Source: Siderastrea siderea
Lineage: Eukaryota > Cnidaria > Anthozoa > Scleractinia > Rhizangiidae
Assembly: GCA_964030785.1 (NCBI GenBank)
Contig: OZ034971.1
Coordinates: forward strand, 15,079,679-15,143,678
Length of the DNA stretch: 64,000 nt
Reading direction: 5' to 3'
Within the stretch, counting starts at the first letter, position 1; every line of letters starts with the position of its first letter. This document shows positions 11,301 to 22,278 of the stretch, piece by piece. Under the pieces are notes generated by a model. The model ran no database searches and had not been told where the DNA came from. It saw only the letters and a list, made by a program, of their open reading frames with translations. The position numbers and the translations under genes are program-made.

Positions 11301-12984
11301 TTCCTTTAGTTATACAGTCAGTAATTTAGTCGGCCGATCGCTCGGATGATCGGTGCGTCCGTCAGTCAGTCACGGTCGGTATGTCAGCGGTCCCGTCAGT
11401 CTGTTATTTAGTCAGTCGTTACGTCAGTCTGTATGTCAGTCGGTCAGTCAGTCAGCCAGCCAGTCAGCCTCTCAGATGGTTAGTAGGTCTGTCGATCTTT
11501 CCTCGTTCGTGCTATTTTATCTTGTCGTGTGTTGATTATTCGTTTCCCAAGTGGCTCATCTCTAACGACGATGCTTTCTCGTTTTTGCATAGTGGAGATA
11601 TCCCCTGGTGATGTTTCAGGACCAAACATTACACCCACCACGGCCAACAACAGTGTCATCATCATTGACTCGACAGACGAGGTTAAAATCGATGGTGAGT
11701 GCAGCAATGATAGTATCGAAGTCTGAGGATGCCGTTTATGTTACATCTCCACTGGATAAGTTGTAAAGCAAGGTTTCCTTGTCTTTTGCTTTCCTTTCCG
11801 TTTTCTTACTGTTTTTATTTCCCTTTTTCCTTTAGTTTTTCCTTTCTTTTCATTTCATTTTTTGCCTTTTTCTTTCCCTTTCCTTTCCTCTATCCTTTCT
11901 CTTCATTATTTTTGCCTTCTTTTCCTTTCTTTGTAGCTCTTAAATACTTTTCACTTGTCGCATATAAACATCAACTGCCGATCTTCCGATCAATAAACTT
12001 GTGTTCACGTGATTCGTTGTTTTTTTCAAACTGCGAAGTGAAATCAATCATAACGCCAGCACGTGTCTGACGGGAAAAACATCAGTGGTGGCCCAGATCT
12101 TCCTGCTTGTTCCACATAACATCCTATTTTCTGATTCACGGAGATAGTAATGAATGCGAAGAAGATACTCATGACATTCATATATCTTCTTGAGCACATT
12201 TTGTACTTTAAAACATCATGGGACTCCTGTACTCAGCAATATCATGTAGACGCTTCCTGGCATACTGTTAACTTATTCATTTCTTCCACAGAATCCAGTA
12301 AAGACATTGTTTCGGAAGAAACCTGGAGTATAGTGCTGATAGCAGGTCTGGCCGCAGGGGTGGTAGGGATATTATCGCTATGCCTCCTTGCCGTGTTAAT
12401 GTGGCGTCGCCGAAGACGACGCACGCGTGCCGAAAACACGTTCAACCGCGTGCCAGTGAGAATCATCAACCCCAGCAAGAAAAATTCATTGAACCGCCGG
12501 AACGATCTTGGTGCTGCGATGCGCTTGGAGAAGCTAAGGATGCTGGAAAAGGGCGTGGAGGAGGAAGAAGACGATGAGATAGATTTGATGTTGGAAAAGT
12601 GCAATTTTACTAACGCCAGAAACTTGGGATGGCGAGATGAACTGCTCAAGGGTGAGTTGCGAACATTTTCTTTCCTATTTCTGGAAAGTTAGAATTGAAA
12701 ATTCACCTTTTGACAAACACTGTTTTGTTCAAGCCAGTTCTTTTGACTAATTTATTTTGAAGTAACTTAACAAATAGATTCCATGTTGCCGTGCGTCTGT
12801 TTAGTAATAGATCACAGATAACGTCAAAATGTGGTAAGAACAAAAATGTGGCACACTAGGCGATAGCTGAGTGTGTCACTGATGTTCTTACCACATTTTC
12901 ACGTCTTCTGTGGTCTATTACTGAAAAGACGCACGGCAACATGGAATCTATTTGTTTTATATAACAAAGAAACAAAATATACAA

Positions 12985-13033
<49 letters not shown>

Positions 13034-13130
13034 TGGTAATAGGACTAAGTGGAGTCCAATTCGGTCTGTAATCGTACGAGTGATTAACGAAATCGGACGA
13101 CCGCGTAGCGGGAGTCCGATTTGTTTAATC

Positions 13131-13161
<31 letters not shown>

Positions 13162-14237
13162 ACGAAGTCCTGTTACCAATTAATCATATCTATAACAAAA
13201 TTAGCAAAAGAAAAGGGAGAAAACGTACTGGAGATGGAATAGAAAACAGTTTTATTTGCGAAATACGCTAAAAAAAAAGCTTATTCAAGAGTAACTGGTC
13301 CATTAGCGCGCGCGCTATGACGCGTACTGTCCAATTACTTAGGCATGACGCGTACACTGTCCAATTACACTGTCCAACTGTCCTATTAATGCTCAAATCA
13401 TGGCTGGTGATAGCCAATCAGATTCGAGAATTTTGTTATAGTTATGATTATAATAATAATAATAATAATAATAATAGTAATAATACTTTGTTTAATGAGG
13501 GTAACATAATTTACTGGTTGCCCTGTAGTTTACAATATGGCCCTCCCTAATTTTACATAAAAAAGAAAAAAGAAAAGATATATGACGCGATTAAAATCAA
13601 AACCTAATTAACTACATACTATATTCTAATGGCTAATAATAATAACAAAAAATTGAACTTTGTACTAATAAGATCTAAAAAAGGCTGCTAATTTCAAAGT
13701 GTTCTAAGGCAGCATTTTGGTTTAGTAGTTTCTGCCGTATTTTCCCTATAAATTGTCTATGTGATGTTATGTTACGAATGGAAACATCAACATTATTCCA
13801 AAGGCGAATTGCACCTGTATGGAACGTCCTGCAACCTGAAACTCTCTTGCACTTAGGCAGAACTAGGTTGTTCTTAGTGGTAGCTTTCAAAATAACTCGA
13901 AAGCGGGTCCTTTCCCAACTTTGACAAACACGGAAATAGCGATTTCACGTAGTCTGACGTAATCCTCTAATAGATCATAAGAGAGAACCAATCAAAATGC
14001 GCGCATAATTGAGCTTACTAGATAACACGAAATAACAAACACATAACAAGCAAACCCAGAGGTACTCTTAGTATGCACTTCTTGAACCGACCTGATTATT
14101 TATTCTCGCCTTCTCTTTCAGCTGATGAAAATGCTGCCAGAAATCTCCGCCCTCAGTCACGGGAGATCTCCTTAGAGGAAGAAAAGGCCGCAGTCCTCGC
14201 AGAAATGAGAAAAGTCAGCGAGAGTAGCGATGAGTAA
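8393..14237 (+). CDS. Discoidin domain receptor-like membrane protein lacking a kinase domain
   Basis: Eight exons, hand-assembled: 8393-8474, 8871-9040, 9413-9586, 10058-10205, 10738-11283, 11593-11694, 12292-12651, 14122-14237. All introns are GT-AG and the phases close to 565 residues. Order: signal peptide 1-21; discoidin (F5/8 type C) domain between C30 and C186; second discoidin-like domain 192-373, with the DGLVSY, GLGQLTDGV and WWVLISEVEF blocks that match vertebrate DDR1/DDR2; stalk 374-419 with an NNS glycosylation site; membrane span about 420-444; six arginines; then a 120-residue tail. DDRs bind collagen and signal through a tyrosine kinase; here the stop at 14235-14237 follows an acidic, charged tail with no tyrosine. 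No kinase exon is visible before the next gene. It could be a decoy or co-receptor (inference). Confidence 0.85.
11345..11480. repeat. Degenerate GTCA-type tandem repeat in intron 5
   Basis: Imperfect GTCA/GTCAGTCN units fill part of intron 5 of the DDR-like gene. The unit resembles the longer GACT array at 26.4-26.6 kb. The frames through it give Ser/Val/Gln-rich peptides that are artefacts. Confidence 0.7.
12770..12955. repeat. Hairpin MITE-like inverted repeat in intron 7
   Basis: The left end ACAAATAGATTCCATGTTGC is mirrored at the right end, ending 12955. Arms of about 80 bases share the GTGCGTCT and AATGTGGTAAGAAC blocks in inverted order around a short loop. No coding sequence. It would fold into a long stem in the DDR-like pre-mRNA. 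Confidence 0.75.
12986..13030. repeat. AAT microsatellite
   Basis: About fifteen AAT/TAA triplets lie between two hairpin elements of intron 7. A second, shorter array of the same unit lies at 13449-13478. Confidence 0.9.
13031..13182. repeat. Second hairpin MITE-like element in intron 7
   Basis: TAATGGTAATAGGAC at the left is mirrored by the right end at 13168-13182. The inner block CCAATTCGGTCTGTAATC (13058-13075) is mirrored near 13140-13155. Arms of about 65-70 bases flank a GC-rich loop. Non-coding, non-autonomous element. Confidence 0.75.
13675..13890 (-). pseudogene. LINE ORF2 C-terminal relic
   Basis: A 71-residue frame ends with the pattern FHTGAIRLWNNV...IR...S...F, typical of the last part of LINE reverse-transcriptase ORFs. 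No catalytic domain is present. It is a 5'-truncated relic in intron 7 of the DDR-like gene, antisense to that gene. Confidence 0.6.
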
Positions 14238-17200
14238 AATAACGTAAAGGCGACACTTACTGTATAAAGTTAGGGTGCACGTCATTTGTTTGGTCTGACC
14301 GGTCTAACAGGTTTGACTGGCTCTAGCTGATCTTGATGGTAAGGTAGAGCCAGTGAAATTTTTCTTTTTTGTATTCATGTGGCATTAACAACACTATTTT
14401 TCGGTAGTCTCTCCTATTGTTTTTGCGTCGACTGTTTCGCTTTCCGCCTTCCGCACTTAACTGGAGCGAGACAGCTGATCAGTTCTATTCTAAGTTCTAC
14501 CCAATCTAAACGACCAGACCTGTGAAATGACATGCGCTCTTAGAAAATATTTTCCTGATTAAAATGCTAAAAAAATTCTGCAAATGCCTGAAGCAGTTAT
14601 AACTTTTAACGGTACAGTCAACTCTCGCCTTGGGGACACCTCGCTATTACGGAACTGAGGAGTTATAGTCCCGGGGAATATAAATAATTCCCGCTATTAC
14701 GGACTCTCTCTATTAAGGACACCAAATCTTGGTGGCCACCAAATTTGTGTGTAGGTTAACTGTGGTTCACGATGAATGAGGCATTTGTGATTTGTCGGAA
14801 ACTGCCTCATCCGTACTGACTAATAATTTTTTAAGAAAATTTTTAACTTGGGATAGTTATTTATGTCAAGTAAAGCACTTGTTGAAATTTATTTAGGTTA
14901 ATTTTTCGTTCATAGCCCAGACCGTCTGAGATTTGCTATTGAAATGGACACCCTGATATTAGTATTGCCCTTCATTAGGTCTGTAAATAGGCGTGCAGTG
15001 TAGACCATTGTCATGGGATGAAGAACAACGAAAATTATTTAGTAATAGGGTAAAATTGGAATTGTTATTGACACAACCATGATTTTTACTGTAAAAAGTC
15101 TTCCAGCTTAGAAAACTGCTGATCAAAGATTGTTTTTAATGGTACTCAACAGCAATCAGGTCCGTATTTATTGATTGTCTACGACTTTGTGACTCTTGTC
15201 ACAACAAATTCTGAGGTAACCTTGAACCGAAGCGTGCTTGTGGAATGAAGTCGGTCTATTTAAGGTTTTCTTTTTTCCAAAGGGAGGGTTTCTAGTTTCC
15301 GACCTCTGTTATGAGAACGGACCATGTTGGAATATGTCCTGTAAAACACGCTGGGAAGTACTGGTGTTTGGATATAAATGAAACTGTTCTGGATTAGTTA
15401 CTCAGAGCAATTTTCAGTTGAGTGTCGAAAGTAAGTTGCGTTTGCTTTGGTTTTGCTGCCCTGTCATTTGTACCAAAAAAACTCGTGCCACTTTCTCAAC
15501 CAATTAGAAGTAAACACCCAAACGAATCGTGACTTGCTCGTGCACGTTTTCCCCGCCCTGGTCACGTGCATTTGCTTCGAGTTCTAATTGGTTCATTGTG
15601 TTGATTGCGTCTGTTGTGTTTGGCCAGGGTGATTACTTTGGTTTTACGACTCTCAGTTAAAAGCTGCTCTATAGTGACATGTTACTAGTATTGTAAATAT
15701 AGGCAGAACCGTGGATGGAGAGATAGGAAACAAATTAAAACAACAGCAACCAGTTCGTTAATTACATCTAAACTTTTTTATTGTACAGCGTTAGGAAATT
15801 CGCGTGTATATTATATTTACACTAGTGTTTTTTTACAAGACTGTAAATATTGCTTGAAGTTCAATAAGGCCTTATGCGATTTCTTGCTGAACACTTGTAC
15901 AACTGAACGTCTCATTGATGTACGTTTTACGGTAAAACAATAAATAGAGCGTATCCTGCATGCTTGCTCGTCGTATGCCGTGAAATACCCCACTTCTGTC
16001 TTGATTTTCAGTGTATACGAGTGAGTATAAAGACTAGCCACTCATGTGATTTTCACTACTTGCAAACCGAAAGCGTTGTTGACAATTTTGTTCCATGCCT
16101 CTTAAGTTTAAATGTATGTGCCATTCCAATCCAGTAATGCAATGCTCGTAAATCAGCCAAATTATTTTCCTATAGTTTTCCCAGATAAATTAAGCATTTT
16201 CTGAATTTACCGAAAATTGCCGAAGACTACCTAAAATTTTCCGAAATTTTCCTTATATGGTCTACAGGGAGAAGATCACTCAAACGTTTCCGACCATTCT
16301 CTGAATTCCCCGAAGATTGAAGGAAGAACCGAAGATGCTTCTGTTACATGTTCAGTCCACCACACCGCTTTACAATACACTTCGGAACTGTTATGAATGC
16401 AATCCGTGGGGTGCCACAAAAAATGCAGCAGCTTTCCAGCTGTCTGACTAGCTGTAATCTGAATGGCATGTGATGAAATGGGGTATACTTTCGATTCTTT
16501 GTCAGAGTTAGACACATGTTCCGATATGGCTATGGTACCAGTCATGTTGCAGAACACGCGAGCAGTATCGCTTCCGCGTCTTCATTGAATTACCTTGGAA
16601 AAACTAAGCAAACTCCTGTAATGTTTTAAACTTTTTGGTTTTCAAAACGTTACTGATCAGAGCATATTAACTTTGCGGAACAAACAAGAACCTCCGGAAG
16701 GCAACAGCGTATAACAATCACTGTAGCCATAATAAAACGCCTTCAAGGAGACAAAAAGGAGACTGTTTCCACAGACAACATTGTTCCTTTATTCCCACAC
16801 GCAGTTGCAGGTTTGCTTTTAATCAGACTTCCAGGTTTTGAACTTGTCTTCGCGTCTGCTTGGTTTTACGGGTTTTACAAGAGGACGTTCCTTTAACATT
16901 GCAGATTGTGTGCAAATACTGACCACTTAATTATTCTATAAGAATATTCCGCTCTTGATTAACATATCAGAAAATTTCCCCTCTACTTGACTTATTTAAC
17001 TTGAGTGCACCTAAATTTAACGACAATCCAATATAATTCCCACAACTAATCACACAATATTCTGTTCTTTGTTTGTTACTGTGCCAAGTTTATATTACAA
17101 CTAGCAAAAGGGGAAAACGAAAGAAAGCTATCGACTTTCTAAACATTGCTCTTACATAACCGATTTTTAGTGTATTCTTCCACAAATAACGCAACCGAAG

Positions 17201-18096
17201 TGTTATATTTTCGATAGAAAGACAACAGGTTGCTATAACTTGTGATATTACATTATATTATATTATGTTATATTATATTACATTATAACAATGTAATGAC
17301 GCAACACAAGCGCACTATTCTAGGGTATTTTAGGGTATTCTAGGGTATTTACACACAATAGTTCATCTGTTCTTCTGTTTCGGCAGTGAGAATCTTAGCC
17401 CAAAAAAAAGACGATTATTTATTTCAAACAGCATATTTTATCGAGACTAGATTTTCTTTTCAAAGGAAAAATGTGTCGCGAAATATTCAACTTTTAAAAC
17501 TTTTTTCAGTAACAACAATTCTTCAATGGTATTGCTGTATGAAACTTACTTGATACTGTATTGAGAGTTTTTCTTTATGTATCACTTATGCTGCTACAAT
17601 CAACCTCATCTATAATTTTGCAGGTCAACTTTAAAAGATTTTGACAATTTGACGCCTAAGGCGCCTTTTTTTTGACAAGAACGTAATTTTTGTTGTCATG
17701 ACTTAAAAAACAACCAGGTTTTTCCGGATGCAAATTTTCTCTTCAGCAAAAACAATTTTACTTATCGTAAATACGTGAAAACATAAACGATATCATTTTC
17801 TATCACTTATGTCCAATGGATTTGATTAAAAACAAGAAGTAATACTTTTTCAGCCTTTTAGCCGCCGATTTTTAATTGAACAAAAGAACACCTTTTCTTT
17901 ATGAAATTAAGAATATAGAAAGCGAAACTTTAAAAGCCTCCAAAAATAAATAATAATAAATTTGGGCCTTTCATAAGACTCCAACGTATAACAAAATAAA
18001 CTTTATTTGATTCCTCCTTTTTATCTTTTTTAATTTGTGTTAAAGCGACTTGGAATGGAAATAAACTCCCTCCCCCGACCAAAAAAAAACATAAAC
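14238..18096. other. Intergenic between the DDR-like gene and MFSD6-like gene
   Basis: No protein-coding frame of known family was seen, and in particular no kinase exon on the plus strand. A patch at 14620-14720 with CTATTACGGA-type repeats looks like a DNA-transposon end. AT-rich pentamer repeats lie at 17245-17290 and TAGGGTATTC-like repeats at 17320-17350. The 3' UTR end of the DDR-like gene was not determined; an ATTAAA lies near 14557. Confidence 0.5.
18002..18007 (-). terminator. Polyadenylation signal of the MFSD6-like gene
   Basis: AATAAA on the minus strand, about 90 bases after the stop codon. Position and context fit a short 3' UTR. No cleavage site was determined. Confidence 0.55.
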
Positions 18097-19785
18097 CTAT
18101 TTGTCTTCCTTGGCAGGTTTTTTAGTTCCCGAAAAGCAGAGCACGTTGTAGATTCTCGGGCAGCATTCGGTTTGGTTAGTTTTCAGTGGAGTGTAGCCCG
18201 ATAGAGACATCCAGATCGTAGCGCGCGAACTTAAAAATGGGATCAGCAACGCGACGGCGATCATCACCAGGAAATCTATGAGGGCAAAGTAGCGAAAATA
18301 CGGGTCCGTGCCATAGCTGCGAATCAACATCCCGCCTATAAGCTGTCCGAGGCCTCTGCCCAGACCGTAGTAGAGTCCGTGTAAGATACCTTGTAGCGTA
18401 GCGCCAACACGGGGCGGCGTGCCAACGTAGGTCGCCAACGCGCACCAAACGGAGGCGGAGCAAACTCCGCGAAGGAATTCGATGGGCAGCACCAACCAGG
18501 GATTTTCGATGGCGGAGAAGTAGTAGAATCTCAAAGCGTAAATCAGCAGTCCGGCCACGAGCATCTTTATATGGCCAGCCATCTCGAGGAAATACACGGA
18601 GCTGTAATAAAGCGCCACATTGGATATACAGTGAACTGCAACAAGCGCGCTAAACAGGGAAGGGGACGCGCCAAGCTCTACCAAGTGAACGAACAGAAAC
18701 GTCTCAGCGGATCCCAACGCGAATCCCAGGAAAAGCGCAATCGTGCCAAATAGCGCGTATTCGATCTTCGTAAAAATTTGAAGACTCTTGATCAAGGAAC
18801 ATTTTTCACTGACTTGCTTGTCTGCATCTTGGAAGTTGAAGCGGGTTGATACGAACAGGGCAACAGCCATAAGGACAGCATTGACGTAGAAGAACGGCCG
18901 GTAAATATCGAACACCTCTTCAGGACAAATATCGGTCTGTTTGCGATACTGTCCTTGTACAATGGAGCCTGTGATAAACGCGCTGATCCCCCAGCCAACT
19001 TCGCCCCACAAACGCTGCTCTCCGTAGTAATGCGGACGGATTTCTAGGTTTTGAAATGTGGCCACGTCGGCCAGCGTGTTGGACGTTGCTCCTATAAGTT
19101 CACCAGCTATTGTGATTACCAAAATAATCACAAAAACCACTTTGGCATTTTTGTAAAGCTTAGGATCGCTTTCGGTGTAGAGGTCAAATAGCCACGCTTC
19201 CTCCCACATCTCCGTGTTCCCAAATGTGACTCTAGCGTTGTCATGCCCTGATTTGCTCTTGCCAGTGCGATCGAGCAAATTCGTGGCGTTGTGGTTGTGT
19301 GATATGTTCAGTTTGTTGTGTACGTCACTAAGACAGTGCACGCTTACCGGCGGTACAACGGCGACTAAAAGATTCATGACAATGTAACTGAAGAGGGCTA
19401 CCAGAAGGACAAGTCTTACCTTGTTGTATTTGTCTGCAATAGTTCCTAGAACTGGCGCGCCAACAAACAGGCACAGTGGTTTCACAGCGAGCAAAATGCC
19501 GACAAAATGAGCGGGCAATAGCAGCGAATGTTTAAAATACAGCGAGAGATAGGGTACGAGACTCCCGAGCGCTGCAAAATAGAAGAAATAAAACACCTTG
19601 TATAGAAGAAGGTTTCGGTTGACAGCAACGGTCGAACGAATCTTGTCAAACCAAGCGGGCTTCTTGTTTGGTTGTTCGCTCGCCAACGGTTCCGACACAA
19701 CGGCTTCTTCTTCAGGATTAAATAAATCCCCATAGTTTTGCTCTGTTTCTTCCCCAGATGTTAGTAGCGTCCCTTTCTCAGACAT
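18097..19785 (-). CDS. MFSD6-like major facilitator superfamily transporter, intronless
   Basis: An uninterrupted 562-residue frame. After a charged, cytosolic N-terminus of about 55 residues, about twelve hydrophobic segments follow. The block YFFYFAALGSLVPYLSLYFK (67-86) opens the transporter, GTIADKYNKVRL (114-125) is the loop 2-3 A-like motif, and HYYGEQRLWGEVGWGISAF is the family-typical central block. A large outer loop between the first segments carries NISH and NHNATN glycosylation-type sites, as in MFSD6. The substrate is unknown; vertebrate MFSD6 is described as a macrophage MHC class I receptor 2 homologue. The start has no in-frame alternative upstream. The absence of introns may reflect retrocopy origin or lineage-specific loss. 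Confidence 0.88.
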   Translation of the reverse strand: MSEKGTLLTSGEETEQNYGDLFNPEEEAVVSEPLASEQPNKKPAWFDKIRSTVAVNRNLLLYKVFYFFYFAALGSLVPYLSLYFKHSLLLPAHFVGILLAVKPLCLFVGAPVLGTIADKYNKVRLVLLVALFSYIVMNLLVAVVPPVSVHCLSDVHNKLNISHNHNATNLLDRTGKSKSGHDNARVTFGNTEMWEEAWLFDLYTESDPKLYKNAKVVFVIILVITIAGELIGATSNTLADVATFQNLEIRPHYYGEQRLWGEVGWGISAFITGSIVQGQYRKQTDICPEEVFDIYRPFFYVNAVLMAVALFVSTRFNFQDADKQVSEKCSLIKSLQIFTKIEYALFGTIALFLGFALGSAETFLFVHLVELGASPSLFSALVAVHCISNVALYYSSVYFLEMAGHIKMLVAGLLIYALRFYYFSAIENPWLVLPIEFLRGVCSASVWCALATYVGTPPRVGATLQGILHGLYYGLGRGLGQLIGGMLIRSYGTDPYFRYFALIDFLVMIAVALLIPFLSSRATIWMSLSGYTPLKTNQTECCPRIYNVLCFSGTKKPAKEDK

Positions 19786-21262
19786 CTTTGCTCAGTCTAG
19801 CTTTTCCTAGCTTTTTCCCCGCCACTTTCACATAACTAGAGCGAAAGCAGTTTGAGCGATTTAAATTCTGGCCAAGTTGACAAAAGTTTCGCTTGGGCAG
19901 CTATGCTGAACAGCTGCTTTTCGACTTTAACTCTAAAAAATTTGCATGAACCAGAAATATATCCAACCACTTTTCGCGGTCAACGATATTTTGATGAAAT
20001 TCAAAGGAATATTTCAAATTTCTTTCCGCCTGTACTCGAAATGATTGACAGGCAATAAATTAGACGCAGCTGAACGATCTCATATAATCAGTTTCTGTGC
20101 GTCATTCACGAGTGCTCACGGGCAGCCTGTTATTGTTATAGACTCATTTATCCTCTAGGTGTCGATCGGCGGAGATCAGAAACGAACAAATCAATATCTG
20201 TTTTACCAGTGTTCTTGTTAAGTCTTTATTTTTGCTGAAAACGTCCCATATTAATTTCACGTTAAGACGCTAAAAGCCTTTCAAACCGAAAAAAGCTCCC
20301 TGATGATAGTTTTTTGTTTTCTTCAAGCGTTCGATTCAAATCAAAAATCAAGTTTTACACATAATTCAATACTATTTTGTTGTATGAATATTTATATTGT
20401 CAGCACACTTGGTCTAATGAGTATATTCAGTACATTTTTAAACTGGGAAGAAAGACTGAAAAAGCGTATTTTATATCATTTACTTTTTTTTTTCACCACT
20501 TACCCTTTTCGAACGCAAAGTTTCCATTTCATTAGGGAAATGAAAATCTAGCGGGTAAACAAAACATTCACAGAAGTAGGGTTGAAAACTGTCCAAAATA
20601 TAAAATGAAATGAAATAAAATAACAACAGCACTGTTTATTTGAGGAAAGCGAATGTAAGGATAAAAGGACTTTTGTTTGTAATGAGAGTAACACTGTTTT
20701 GTACTTTTCTTTAGATACCACAAAACTAGCTCAAAACATCGTGACTCGGTCTCGTACATTTTAGGAACTAGGAGAGCCGATTTACTATTAACATGAAAAT
20801 GTTGTCTGCTTTTTATGAAAATGAGCTCACCGATGCTGGCTTATCAACTTTGGTATTGCGGTGTTATAAATATTTTTGGCTTCCCGTATTTAACATCGTT
20901 ATCTGTTATCTGTTTGGATTTTTGTTATCAGGAACACAAGGTACTACTTTAAAAAATGAATATCAAAAAACGTCTTACGTTGTAATATTTTTTTCGAGTT
21001 GAAAGAAATCGGAAAATCTATTTCCCTCCTATCATGTCATGTTTCAGATAATGGGCTCCTGGCTGACTGCAGAGCATATATGCATGATCTTTGTAAGAGG
21101 CAGGCAACTCTTCTGGCATTATAAAAGCCTGTTATGCAGGCTAAATTCAATGCTTTATGACTAAAATAGGCTGACTTTGAAAGGTTACAAAATCTGACTT
21201 CAGTTCTTTAATTCAGTCAGGTCAGTTAGGACTTGTCATATATTTAAAGTTTACTAAGTAAG
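19786..21262. other. Upstream flank of the MFSD6-like gene, no gene recognised
   Basis: The first few hundred bases should hold the promoter and 5' UTR of the minus-strand transporter. No further family resemblance was seen on either strand; short AT-rich frames look random. Confidence 0.5.
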
Positions 21263-21402
21263 GGTTAGACAATGAACGCGAGTGTTCTATGGGATATAGG
21301 GTCCCGAGCAAAGATAAAATGCCACGAGGCCGCAGGCCGAGTGGCATTCTATCTTGCGAGGGACGCTATATCCCATAGGACACGAGCGTTCATTGTCTAA
21401 CC
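21263..21402. repeat. 140-base hairpin inverted repeat
   Basis: GGTTAGACAATGAACGC at 21263 is mirrored by the right end at 21402, with arms of about 62 bases and only a few mismatches around a GGCCGCAGGCC loop. It is MITE-like and abuts the next element. Confidence 0.8.
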
Positions 21403-21405
21403 GTC

Positions 21406-22278
21406 TTAGAACATGGTCACACCCACGAAGAATTTCGTTTTTGCGTGCAGATTGTATTTTTGCATTTTAATTTTTAGTTCTCACCTTGAAATCACGTTGC
21501 TATTTTGTTTACGATATTTTCGCTATTGTACGCATGCCTTTGAGGTGCAATGTTTTAGAGTGCTTCACCGCGCGGTTTATGGCAGTTGGTGTGTAAACAG
21601 CAATGAGCCACTACACGGAAATTTGGAACTCGAGGCAGTGATCGCCGCTAAAGATTTTCTAGATTTACACTGGTGAAAGCAGTCTTCGAGGCGCTACAAC
21701 CACCGACACCAGCAAGTGGGGAACCCGCAGGAAACTCCAAGAGGCCAAATTAAGTCAAGTTCAAGTACAACACTCGTAGTCTGGCAAGCACGGAGAAGAA
21801 AGTCTGTCCTTCTTTTTCAATTAAGGTCTGAACAGTTCGTATTTCATGTAAAATAATGGTTTTTCTTTCGATTTGCTTTTTGTTATGCTATTATACAGTA
21901 AGATTGCATTTTTTTGTTAAAACGCAAAAAATAATGAGTGTTTCTAGCCGTTGAAGCTGTTGATTTTATCGATTTAGTTGTAAATATTCACAGAGAATTT
22001 GTGCATTCATTAGTAGTTTCTACTTAGTCATTAGTGTCGTCATTAGTATGCTCTATATAGAGCATACTAATCAGGCTTCCAAACAAAGGAAAACAATGCC
22101 TCATTAGTATGCTCTATATAGAACCACTAATGAATGCAGAAATTCTCTGTAATTTTACCCCGCAATTTCCCCGTGCTTTAAAGCCCCCGCCACTTTACAT
22201 AATTTAAGACAGTTTATGGAATATAGAGCATCGAAATGCTGGACACTGATTGGCTGAGTGGGTGTGACCATGTTCTAA
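21406..22278. mobile_element. Non-autonomous element with perfect 21-base terminal inverted repeats
   Basis: TTAGAACATGGTCACACCCA starts at 21406 and its reverse complement ends at 22278, a perfect 21-base pair of ends. No transposase is visible inside. Near its right end is a nested hairpin, 21990-22149, whose left half contains a perfect 28-base palindrome (22043-22070). Superfamily unknown. Confidence 0.65.

Noticed and set aside
11353..11611. Ser/Val/Gln-rich frames on the plus strand
   Set aside because: They lie in intron 5 of the DDR-like gene and come from GTCA repeats.
12873..13271. 132-codon frame with an isoleucine run
   Set aside because: Translation through the AAT array and two hairpin elements in intron 7.
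17240..17350. TAGGG-containing repeats considered as telomere-like
   Set aside because: Units read TAGGGTATTC, only about three copies, and not the TTAGGG unit.
14238..18096. Searched for kinase exons completing the DDR-like gene
   Set aside because: No HRDLAARN-like or DFG-like motif and no long plus-strand frame; the gene ends at 14237.
18176..19733. Frames overlapping the MFSD6-like gene in other phases
   Set aside because: Shadows of the 562-codon frame, which has clear membrane-protein composition.
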